Below are positions 50,653 through 61,459 of a stretch of DNA of 64,000 bases, piece after piece. The position numbers were made by a program, and so were the translations under genes. A model generated the notes under the pieces. That model was not told the origin of the DNA. It was given only the letters and a program-made list of their open reading frames with translations, and did not search any database. How positions within the stretch are numbered: the stretch's first letter is position 1; every line of letters starts with the position of its first letter. The stretch is from Niebla homalea (taxonomy: Eukaryota; Ascomycota; Lecanoromycetes; Lecanorales; Ramalinaceae). The DNA lies in contig JAHGAU010000004.1 of NCBI GenBank assembly GCA_019925105.1, forward strand, positions 1,426,001-1,490,000, given 5' to 3'.

Positions 50653-51840
50653 ATAATAAATACACTAAAAAAGGAAAAATGCTACGTTTACGTAGCGACG
50701 GCGAGGTTAATAGCCTTATAAATAAAAGCGGTTTTAAAATTAAAGAATAAATATATTTAACGCCGAGAGGGTTAAAGAAATCGAAACAATACGTGGTGGC
50801 GGCGCATTAAGAGGGTATAGTAACAGCAAAGTCGAAAAACCGGTTAAAAACCCGAAAAACCGCAAGCCGGGCAGTTATTACGATCCACCCGGGAAATAGT
50901 CGTGGATTTAAGGGTTTTTTAAGAGCTGAATCGCTTAAATCCGTGATCTCGGGGTTCAGCCGGGTAAGTGTCCATAGGCCGTAGTCCGAGCACTATTACG
51001 TTTTAACCTTTACTACGGTTTATTCGAGCCGGTGGTAGGTACAAGTCGACTTATAATAGGAGCTGATCTTATCGGTAATAGCTTATTTATAAAGCGTCAC
51101 TTTATAAGTAATATACGTTATTTCATTAGGTAAGTTTATATCTATTATAAATGCGTACTTAAAGCCTACTTTTCCCATAATAAAAGGTAGAAAAGGTAAA
51201 AGAGGCTTATTATATAGCTAAATAAATATAAAAATAAGAAACCTCCGCAGTTCTACGGTTTTTTCTGCGATGGTATTAATTAAAGGCTCTTTCTGAGGTA
51301 AAGGTAATAATAATGGTAATGTAAATTTACGGTATAGGTCTTTAAGTGTCATAATGGGAAGAACCCTTGGTAATAACACTTTAAAGGAGGGTTTAATAAG
51401 AGATTTAAGAGGTATAAATCTTATATAAAGGTCGTGGATAATAAGGTAGGGTTTTAGTAAGAAGCTTAATAAGGTAGTTAAAGTTCTGGATCTTATAAAT
51501 AAGGTATAAAATAATAATAATCCAATTAATTTAAAAGCTAATAAGTAGGATAGTGACGAGGATACTTATAATAATAATATAATGATTTAAATGTTTAAAT
51601 AAATAGGTCTAATAATAAAATATTGAGTAGTAAGCGGACTTATACTTACGCCATCTATAAGAAAAATAGGGTATATAGAGGTGATCGTAAGCTCCGTATT
51701 AATGATTAAGTATAAGAACTCATATTATTGCTACCATTTATTATATACCAGGTGATAATAAGTAAATATACTGTAAATTGAATGGTAAGTATATAAATAA
51801 TAATCTATGTAAGTGCTATGCAGGAGTAATAAGTAGGTGC

Positions 51841-51916
51841 GCATGCTAAGCACCAAGCCCGCTATACCTTATTAAGCGTTAGTGCCCGTAAATCGCTTGG
51901 CTGTGGCCTTAGCATA
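51841..51916. repeat. Hairpin motif, copy 4
   Basis: GCATGCTAAGCACCAAGC pairs with GCTTGG...CCTTAGCAT. It is nearly identical to copy 3 in stem and loop (CTATACCTTATTAAGCGTTA, TAGTGCCCG), with stem differences partly compensated. Confidence 0.6.
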
Positions 51917-51960
51917 TAACACTAAGGGATACGTAAATGATATGTTAATAATGTATATAG

Positions 51961-53219
51961 CGATATTTTATTCTACCTGCTTTTTGCAGGGTAAGTTACG
52001 TTATATCCGTAGCCCGTTACCTTTCCCGCGGTATTATTATAAATAATACCTTTCCCGTTATTCCCCGGTAAGTATTTTCAATGTCGTTAAACCCTTATTA
52101 CTTTAATATATATAGTTCCCGGATTAGCTATATTCCCGGGTAATTCAAATAAATATATAAGTATATATTAATTAGTATATAATTATTCAGGCGTAAGCTT
52201 AATATATACGGAAACGTAATAAAATCTTTCGGCATTATGAACACTTCTTATTAGCTATTAATTAAACGTTGATCAATACCAATCGGGCGGAGTATATATA
52301 TTTTATTGAATTACTTTAAAAGTTTAAGACGAAATATCGGTCCTTTAAATAAAGAAAAAGGCAATTATTATCCGTATTAAGGCGGCGGAAAAAAATGTTA
52401 TCCGGCTTAAAGAATAAATAAGTAAATTATAACTTAATAACGACGTAATAACGTTAATATTTAATAGCTGGATCGGCTTAATACGGGGGGGCCGGGGTTT
52501 TCATAAAAGTCAATTACGTCGGGGAATTTTACCCCAGTTTCCCTACCTTATATCCGGGCCGGGGAGATAGCTCTTTAAGCTTTTCGTATCCAATATCTAC
52601 AAAAATAAAAAGAAAAGGAAAAAACGAAAAAAAAAAGGTTATATTTCCCTTAGTTACGTTAACGGAGAAATCGCTTTTAACTCTCAAGAATAAAACCTTA
52701 AAGTTAAGTTAAAAGGCCTTTTTTATTAATAACTTAAAAAAGATACTTTTAACCTAAAATAAAACAAAAAAAGGGTAATATTATACTTTTATATTTATTT
52801 TAAGTATCGTTAATCTATATATAAAAGAAAATGAGGAAGGAAAAATGTGGCTTACGTTAATACGGAGTTATAGATTATCTTCGTTTTTCTTCTTTTATAT
52901 TATTAAAGTTTTAATATTTAATATTAAAGTTAATAACGTTAAGCTTTAAGCGCTTATAATTTATATATTATTAAGAAGTAATAAAATAGATAAAATCTTT
53001 AAAGTTATTAATATATTAACGTAACTTTAATAAAAATATTTATCGATTTTTTATTACCTTGATTATTATTATTTATTTAACTTTATCCACTTAATATTAT
53101 TTATTTAATAATATATTAAGCGCTTATAATATAATGTTTACGTTTTCTCGTCTTTAATATTATTACGGTTATTTTTAAAATTACTTATATTAATTATAAT
53201 ATTAATGTTAAGGAACTGA
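51961..53219. other. AT-rich degraded repeat, unresolved
   Basis: No gene is seen. A GC-richer segment at 52,475-52,570 with GGGGGGGCCGGGG and CGGGCCGGGGAGATAG interrupts RIP-type sequence. I could not assign the family. Confidence 0.35.
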
Positions 53220-53950
53220 TATATAAGGTCGAGCTATGAACGAAATAATAGCTATAAGGGTGTTTACGGTATAGGTCCGTTCATAAAGATAAGTAGGTAT
53301 TGAACCACTAGTCCCAGCACGGTAATATAGCCGAAAGCCTAAGAGCAATAAACATAAAACCGTAATACTACCCCTTTCTTTACGATAATAAGTTCCTATG
53401 AGCCTTTTATATTAAAACCCTCCTTATCGGACTTAAGTATAGCCTTAAAGAAATACCGAGTATATAATTAATACCTTAAACAAGCGTAGTGGTTGATTGC
53501 TGAAGGGTTAAGAAACCCGGGTGTTAAAAAAAGCTCCTAAGAAAAGGTGAAAAAACCGACTGCAGGGGTGAAACAATCGATATGGGTTGAGTCGATTAAC
53601 GTAATCTCCGGGGCAAAGTCGAATTATATACTTTCTGTCAGAAAGGAGTATAATGTGGGGCCATTACCGTTAATGCCGTTCAAATTAAAGCGATTAATAA
53701 GGTATCTAGTAAATAAGCCGAAGCCGTCAGAGTAACTCTTACCCTAAATAGCATCGTCGCACTTGTAGATATAATTGGATTTCCTTGCTCTTACTCCACC
53801 TATCGTATTACTCTTAGTAATATTATTACCAGTATTAACCGTCCATCCAGTTACTAGTTACTCCGGTTTATAGGCTACCCTATTAAGGTCCCCATAGCTG
53901 TTAAGGACTTATGGGCTTATAACGTACTTGTGAAGGTATAGACCAATAGG
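53220..53950. other. Mildly mutated segment of unknown nature
   Basis: About 730 bp with intermediate base composition and normal-looking words (CpA and TpG present), unlike the strongly RIPped neighbours. A 62-codon plus-strand frame (53,547-53,735, ending LIRYLVNKPKPSE) is open, but its start is a GTG and I recognise no family. It may be a younger or diverged repeat, or a single-copy piece. Confidence 0.35.
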
Positions 53951-56900
53951 AAAAACGTAAAGGTAATAAAATGAAATAAAAAAATTAACATATATATTAT
54001 AAGGGGCTATATAAGATCAATAAAGATTAATATAGAAATCTTAATTAATAGTTAAATAGTTAGAAACCGAAAAATAAGAAGTTTAACGTTAAAAAATAAG
54101 TTAAAAAATCAAGTTAAATAAAGAAAAAAAGATATTGATAAAATATGAAAGCCTTTATTATAAAAATTAATACTTTGATTGAATTTCATAAGAGAATATT
54201 AATAATGCAAGTAATTTATAATTCCCTTAATAGAAATAAATATATTTTTGTTTTAATATTACGGTTGATCTTTATTATATTCAAAGTTATATATTCTTTA
54301 TAAATTATTCATAAATTAATAATAAAATTAATAACTTTTAAATAAAATGTTCTTTTTATATTAAAAATATAAAGGTAATAAAAATTAAAATGATTATTTT
54401 ATAATTAATTTTTAATAGTAAAATAAAGTACATTAAGTTAACGGATATATAATATATCCTTAAAATAATTAATAAATTTCTTTCCTTTAAAACTTTTAAT
54501 AAGAAATTGAAATATAATTATAAAAAAAGTTTTTAATAAATCTTTAACTTAAGTAAGTTGAACGGTTTTATTAAATTAATTTTCAATTAAGATCTAATAA
54601 TAAAAATTGGATTTACGGTTATTAATATAATGATCTTTTAAGGCTAATATTATAAAATTCATTATATAAATATATTAGGGGATAGATATTATTGAATAAT
54701 TGATAAACATTATTTTTAATGTTAATATTAAAAAAACGGATTTACTTTAATTATAAAAACTTAAATATAATCTTTCTAATTCGTATATTGAAAATAAATA
54801 AATAAGAACTTTATTATACCTATGTTATCATAAGAATGTGTTAAGTTTTTACTTAAAGGAGCTTATTAATGTTACGATATCGCCGGTAATAATAATATTA
54901 TACGTACTACTAACTTTTACCATTGCTATATAGGTTAATTAACGATATTATATAATAATCATTTATATATTTAAAAGCCGGAATGGATTATTTAAAATCT
55001 TTAAAGAATACTTTCGAAAATAAAGGTTCGACAGTATATTTTAATTTATGTTTATAATAATAATGAAAATATGATAAGTAAAAAGTATGGTATATTTTAT
55101 AGCGACTTTAAACTATGACATATAATAATAGTTTTATATAAAATTTTATTAATATAATATTATGAAATACGGTTTCCGGACTTATTTAGATAAAGTAAAA
55201 TTAATTTTTTATAGAATCAATATAGCATGAAAATCTTAAAAAAAGTTTTTATTTACTTAATTTATATAAGAAACTATTACTAATAAAGGCTACCAGAGGC
55301 GTAATACCTTTTAAAGTTTTTAATAACAATTAAGCTTAATGTTGCTGATTTATGTTTATTTGAGTATTTTACGTATTATTGTCAAGAAGGAAAAGTAAAG
55401 AACCTTAAAACTAAAAATAAAAAATATCGACTTATAAGCTAAAATATTTTATTATAGTTTTAAAGTCTTAATTTGGAAAAAACGATGATTTTCATCCACG
55501 TTCATTTTATTAAATAGATAATTATAATCAATAATAAAAAAAATATAATAAGATTAACTCGGCATTTATTAACGTCGTTATTAATAATAACGTCAATAAC
55601 GTTACCGACGTGGATAACGAGAGAAGTAATAATTTGAACATAAATTCTTTAAGGGAGGTTTACCTCGATTTCTTAAGTTTTATATATTCTTTAAACATTA
55701 GAAATATATTACCTTAATAGGAATCCGATAATAAAAAAAACCTATTTTTACTCCGTATATAAGGGCAAGAACCCGGGTAACGATGTTACCGGTTTAAGTA
55801 AAGATAAAAAGATAAACCTTTAAAGCGTAAATTAAAAAGAGAAGTATTTTATGATTATTAAGTCTACTTAAAAAATAAGGATTAATATTAAAAAAAATAG
55901 TGTTTATATATATAAGAATATATATCTCGATTCATAATTTTTAAAGTACTATTTTAATTAAGACATTAATTTTATTTGAAGTGTATTCACCCTTAAAAGG
56001 TTTAAATAATAATAAAAACCTAAAACTTTTGAGACCGAACCAAATTTCATTGATATATAAAAAGTATAAGAATTTTTATTAATTCTATCAAATGTAAAAT
56101 GTTTATTACATTAAAAAATACAATTAAAGAAAACGGATTTATAAGGATATTTTTCTATAGAAAGTCCGGTCAATAATAAAAATATTCCGTTTATAATAAG
56201 GCAACAATCTTTTTATTAACATTTTAAACCGTAATAAAGTTCATAAAGTAATGTTTATTACTTATAATTATATCTTCAAATAATTTAGAAGTTTAAATAA
56301 TTAGTATTATGGTAGTTTTTCTTATAGTTATTCTTAAGAATTCAACTTAAGTAGAATAGTTCTAGGCTTTTATAAAAATTGAATTAAATATTAAATAGAT
56401 AATATTTTATTTAGAAGAAAATATATAATCTGAATTAAATTTAATATCTTATATTACGGAAAAAACTTGAACCTTCAAAATCTAAATAAATAATAAAAGA
56501 TTATTTTCTATTTCGTTATTCAAACGAAAATATCATATTTAATATTTATATAAATAGTATATTTATTAATATTAAGTATAAGTAAAAAATTAAGTAACTT
56601 GAAAATATACTTAAAAAATAATTCCCTTTAAAAAATTGAACGATATTATATATTATCTAGAAAAAAATATTATAGGAAATAATTAATTTATTTATATATC
56701 CTACTTATTTTATCTACATTGAATAAGTATTAAAATAAATAAATATAAATTTTTCTCTAATAAATAATTATATACTTTGGTAACGATAAAAATCATAATC
56801 TTAAAATAAATATTTAAAAGATATAAATTAATGAAAGCAAATTTCAAATTCTATCAGTTTTTTATAGATTTTCTATTATACATAACTTAAAAATATGATT

Positions 56901-57453
56901 GAATGTTGTTTTCTTTATTAATAAGTTAAAAAGTTTTACTATAAACTTAATAATTATTTATTTCAATACGATTAAACGTATAATAGAATATTTCAATTTA
57001 AATTATGATATTAATATATATTATAAGTTTATTGAAAGAGAACTTAAAAAGATTATCGGTCATAAAAATAAATTCTATATTAATATTAAAAAAAGTTTTA
57101 ATTTATATTAAGTTAGATTTTTTAAGATTAAAACGGACTTATAGATAGTAACTTTACTTAATAAGATAGGATACCTATTTTATTGGTTGAGTTTAAACAT
57201 AATACGGTTTATAAAGTTATACAAGAGGAAATTTCTTTAATCTTTTTTTATAAAATAGATTTTTTAAATGATAATATTTACCCCGTTATCCTATGAATTA
57301 ATATTTTAGTAATAAAATAAATTATTAATAAATTATCCGGTTATGAGTGTATTAAATATTTCCGGAACTATTATTATATAGTTTATAAAATAAAAATGAA
57401 AATTGAAGTGCTTGTTTTTAAATAAATTCTATTTAGAAAATAAATAATGTATA
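53951..57453. other. Very AT-rich segment with distinct texture
   Basis: About 3.5 kb that is more AT-rich than the flanks, with long A and T runs, few CpG and comparatively many TpG/CpA (for example TTTGATTGAATTTCATAAG near 54,175). This differs from the RIPped transposons, which keep CpG and lack CpA/TpG. One 70-codon frame (56,899-57,111) and many shorter ones are open by chance. No motif or terminal structure was recognised. Confidence 0.4.
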
Positions 57454-57615
57454 TGTCACGGTATGGACCATGGGAGGATTCCTTGGTACGGAGCGGGCTT
57501 ACCTTGTTCCGGTACTTAGTGCGTACACCCATATTTCCCACCTTAATAGTTAGTTAACTACTTATTATTTATATATTTATTATTTTATTATTATATATAC
57601 CGCATATTCGTAATA
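57454..57615. repeat. Left LTR, 162 bp
   Basis: Begins TGTCACGGTATGGACCATGG and ends CCGCATATTCGTAATA. It differs from the right LTR mainly by C/T and G/A transitions, as RIP produces. It is much less eroded than the internal region. Confidence 0.8.
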
Positions 57616-59328
57616 AATGGTAATAATCGCCTAGTAATTTCAACGTTCTTATAGCTTTAATATAACTGTTAATATACCGTAGTCGGTTTAACTGTATTAT
57701 AACTTTTATAATAACCGCGTTAAACGTACTCCTTTAATACTTAACTTATTAATCCTTTTAAAAGGCTTTTTAACGTTATTAAATTTTTATTTGTTCGTTT
57801 TATGTTAAAAGATAAGTAACATTATATTACTCGCTTAGGATAAATACCGTAACCTTTTTTATTATTGAAAAAGCTAATAAAGTAAAAGTCTTTAAAAATA
57901 ATTAAAGAACTTAAAGTACTCTCCGAGTAAATTATAACTATAAATATAACTTTTATTATTATAAATATAATGATTAATAATATATAAAGCGAAATCATTA
58001 CTTTTAAATCTATTAAATCTAAATTACCTCGTTGTGAGTAACATAAAGACTTAATATAAAAAATTTTATTAAATACGGACATAAATCCCCTTATTAAATA
58101 GTTAAAGAATAAGGATAAAAAAAAGGACAAAGCTATATTTTTGATAATTACCTTAAAAAAAGACCGCTTTAAAGTTAGAAAACCAAGTCACTTTAATAGT
58201 ATTAATAATATTTATATATTTTAATAAGATTAAGATTATTATATGGATAAAAACGGAAAAACTCATTAAAAACTATATAATCCTTAACTTTATAAGCCCG
58301 TTAAACTTAAATAAGGCCTATAATTAATGGATATCTAAATTTATAAGTAATGGCCATAAAAACCTCACTTTTATTATTAATATATTAATTCTTCTTTATA
58401 GCGTATTTATATCTTAATTTAAGATACCAGAATATCAATAACTTAACTAATTAAATTAAATACGGTATATATATAAAAACGTTATAAATCAGAAGTCTAT
58501 AATAGCTTTTATTAATTAAGTTATAACTTTAATTTAGGGACTTAGCTATACTTAAAAGAACAATTTATAATTAACCTTTATTAAACTTAAGTTATCCTTA
58601 TAAAGTACCTTATTATTCCTTAACGGCGATATAAATTACTTTATAACTTAAGTGTAAATTCAATAAATAATACAATATAAGTAATACCGTACTTATAATA
58701 AATTACCTTATTTATAATAAGCTATTAATAATTACGATTGGGATAAATGGTTTAATGGTAATTAATATTCTTACCCACCCCATAATAGCTATTTAAATTA
58801 AGGCCTTTATTTAAGTTAAAAGCTTCTTACCGTAAATTACGTAAATACGTTAATATATTAAACTAAGCCTATTAATGATAACGACCTTAACCTATTCCTT
58901 TATATCTTTAATAATAACGTTCTTAGATATATTAAAGTAAATTTTATAAACGCCTATTAAAACGGTTACGATTTTATTAATAAGTAAGGATACCGTTAAC
59001 GTACTTATAAATTGCTTAAGGACTAGGTATAATATATAACTACGGTAATACCTCGGAAATTACGTTTTTAGGAGATTTACGTTAATTTAAATCCTTAAAA
59101 TTATAATTATTTCCTGGGTAATTTACGATAATATCCTAACTTATGATTTTTTAATATATATTCCATCGACCTTCATTTCTTAATAATTATATATTTAAAT
59201 AACGTTATTTATATACTCGGAACTTCCCCTTAATTATTTTAATTACTAAGTATATTAATATTTATAATATTCTATAATAAATATATCGCGACGAGGACGT
59301 CGCCTTTTTCGCTTTTTTATAGGTATAT

Positions 59329-59490
59329 TATCACGGTATAAACCATGGGAGGGTTCCTTGGTACGGAGCGGGCTTACCTTGTTCCGGTGCTTGGCGCGTA
59401 CACCCATATTTCCCACCTTTATAGCTAGTTAGCTACTCATCATTCATACATTTATTACTTTATTACCATGTATACCGCATACTCGTGATA
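59329..59490. repeat. Right LTR, 162 bp
   Basis: Begins TATCACGGTATAAACCATGG and ends ACCGCATACTCGTGATA. It has the same length as the left LTR. The first dinucleotide TA corresponds to TG in the left LTR, a G-to-A change. Confidence 0.8.
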
Positions 59491-59495
59491 GTATA

Positions 59496-60659
59496 TTCAT
59501 TTAATTACTTAAATAAATAAAGTTCATCTTAATCTATAAACTCTTAAGCTTATACGCTGTATTAAAGAATAAGTAATAATTAAAATAAATTCTTAAGGTT
59601 ACTGTTGGTATTATTAAAAAGAATTCATAAATATTATAACTTTTTATAATATTATTTAGTGTATATACGTAGTAACTTAAAAGTATTTAACTATATATAT
59701 CAGAACGGTCAGGTATTCTTTGGAAATAGATCTGCTCTTCCTATATACACCTAGATAGCTGAATCAATAAATACGTTGCATACCCATTACATCACTTGGC
59801 CCTTTTCTTGACCCTCTTCTTGGTCCTCCTCTTCCTCCGTATACCCCGCGTTACTGCTTTTACTCCGACCTCTTTGACCTTGCGATGAACGCTTTAGAAT
59901 CCAATAGTACTCCCTACCGCGATACCGGCCAGCGGCGTCGGAGGGCGAGCTTTAGTAGGCGTGAGGGTGCTGAAGGCGGTTTAGAGGCTTTTGTAGCGTT
60001 GCCCTATATAATGGGCCTGCTGGTTTTGGAGTTGAAGGGATGGGCGCGATACTCCAGGTTCAGTTGCTACTTGTTCATCCTCTTCTTTGTCATCTCTATC
60101 TTTCTCGGCGTCTTCTTGATCAACCTGATCTCCGTCATCGTCTCCATGTTCCTCATCGCTGTCGGTAGGTAAGACGCAGGATGCCCGGGGTGACACCCTC
60201 ATTATCTCCTGCCTCTGCTGATTCCTTATGATCACTGGTCTCAGGGCCAGCGTTTTTGTTTTCAGGAAATTCCGTCCCAGAAATGAGAAGCTGGACGCAT
60301 AGATGATGAAGTAATGAATGGATGAATGATGGAGCTATGATAGGTGTACGGCAAGCATCTAGAGCCCCAATTCCCCGCACTAGTTCTATGCCTAGAATGG
60401 TATCTGCTCTTTCTGCAATCTTCCGCCTCTCCCCTCGCCCCTCGTTCAAGCCGTGCGACGCAAGTATCCACAGCCACATGGTTACAACACGTCAACACTT
60501 CGACACTCATGTCAGCCAGTCAGTCAAGCCGTGTCAAGCGGTGCGAAGAGCGCACGCAAGGAAGCCTGCTACAAAGGCATCCGACTGTTATGGGGGGGGG
60601 GGAGCCAAGCGGCCACCGGCGCTACAGCTGTTCGACATTCCACCAAACCCACACCCACC
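59496..60659. other. Transition into GC island B and non-coding flank
   Basis: AT-rich sequence gives way to normal composition at about 59,700. From there to 60,659 I see no secure gene. On the minus strand 59,981-60,202 encodes an acidic stretch (SDEEHGDDDGDQVDQED, then EKDRDDKEEDEQ) that resembles a disordered segment of a fungal protein and may be an exon or remnant. The overlapping plus-strand frame (59,885-60,172) is its hydrophobic antisense shadow. Confidence 0.4.
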
Positions 60660-61088
60660 ATGGACAATGCAGACTTGGGCGAGGAGGAGGGCAACGATGT
60701 GGCCAAGTCGCGGACTCCAGAATCCATACCCCAGGGAATAAGCAAAAACGCACGCTTGCTTGAGTTCTCATAGTATCGAAAGTAGTACCAGTTGTTTTGA
60801 CCGCTTAACCTTCCCGCGGTGTTGCTTCACCCCAGCACTGAGACGAATGGCCTAACCGCGAGGATGTTGGCGGAGTGGAAGAATGGGAGATCAAAAGGAT
60901 AACAAGTAAGCGACGGGGGGGAAGGGCCTATCAACACAAGGTAGCACTGGAAGGATACATGGCTGCCCAAGAGCGAGTTGGGGAACCCCCAGCGATTACT
61001 GCAGGAGTTCGAGGCACAAGGCAGGCGTCCTGGCATCCCCAAAGAGGTCAGGATTCGTTTTTGTTTCGGAGCTCAAGGACTCGGATAA
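60660..61088 (+). pseudogene. Decayed chromodomain gene
   Basis: From a GTG-frame opening at 60,875 one reads VEEWEIKRITSKRRGGRAYQ, then HKVALEGY...ERVGEP, which matches the chromodomain pattern E.EVE.I...R.....Y.VKW.GY...ERTWEP; the two expected Trp residues are missing (KVALEGY, RVGEP). After a run of five C at 60,986-60,990 the frame shifts and continues in the next phase as RLLQEFEAQGRRPGIPKEVR to a TAA at 61,086-61,088, the helix that normally follows a chromodomain. Upstream at 60,660 an ATG in good context (CCACCATGGAC) opens a short acidic frame (MDNADLGEEEGNDVAKSRTP) that could be exon 1, joined by an intron of uncertain borders. Chromodomains bind methylated histone tails. Loss of the aromatic residues plus the frameshift indicate a pseudogene or transposon-derived fragment. 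Confidence 0.5.
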
Positions 61089-61459
61089 CGGATATTAAGG
61101 CTGGGGCAGGGACACACGGCACTGGGGCTATCCGTAAGAAGCACAGCAGGAAGACGTCAATTGGCACGGCAACGGGAGAGAAAGGGGTGTTTCATGCTTT
61201 TCCAGCCGCGAAGCACAATGCTTAGTTCAATACAAGACTATCAGTATGACGCGCAATCTCCGAAGATCTATCGTAACACCCAGCTCGAACGCCCATCTTC
61301 AGAATGGTTGGAAGTAGAATTCTTGCTCGGCTTAAAAGCCAGCAGGATATAAGAGTAAGCGCCTCTCGAGAGATTTTCGACGAAGGACGAGGTGATGCTT
61401 TTTTCGCCTTATGTCTCTTCCGCGTTGTATGAATAGTTGATGAGAGGTTCAAGATACGT
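61089..61459. other. Intergenic region of island B
   Basis: Normal-composition sequence between the chromodomain remnant and the 3' end of the kinase gene. Open frames on both strands overlap and show no family; I see no RNA gene. Confidence 0.4.

Larger units (their letters stand above)
47390..51960. repeat. Tandem array of about 1.3-1.4 kb hairpin-bearing units (R3)
   Basis: Related blocks recur. The unit end with AGGTACTAAAAGTACT and GCTATGAAGGTGC occurs at 47,510-47,583 and 50,410-50,487. A block around GATAAGTAAA...AATAATAATCTATGTAAG occurs at 47,415 and 51,760. The unit start with CCAAGCC...TAGTGCCCG...CTTGG occurs at 49,106, 50,498, 50,580 and 51,841. The part with CACCCGGGAAATA...CTTAAATCCGTGAT occurs at about 49,410 and 50,905. 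Unit starts are about 1,391 bp and 1,261 bp apart. A Tc1-like transposon interrupts the first unit. No coding function is evident. Confidence 0.65.
57454..59490. mobile_element. Small LTR element, 2,037 bp
   Basis: Two direct repeats of exactly 162 bp (57,454-57,615 and 59,329-59,490) bound a 1,713-bp internal region, and a 5-bp target duplication GTATA (57,449-57,453 and 59,491-59,495) flanks the whole. These are the hallmarks of an LTR retrotransposon. The internal region is RIPped. One 102-codon hydrophobic minus-strand frame (57,822-58,130) is open but has no recognisable domain, and no protease, RT or integrase motif could be read. With 1.7 kb inside it cannot hold a full gag-pol, so it is a non-autonomous or internally deleted element. 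Orientation was not settled because no clear polypurine tract or primer-binding site was seen. Confidence 0.75.

Noticed and set aside
59885..60172. 95-codon plus-strand frame with hydrophobic C-terminus
   Set aside because: The hydrophobic part is the complement of a strongly acidic minus-strand segment; no family or other support.
60322..60763. Overlapping frames of 106-139 codons on the plus strand
   Set aside because: Three phases are open at once, with Arg/Pro/Ser-rich composition and no motif; only the short frame from 60,660 fits the chromodomain remnant.
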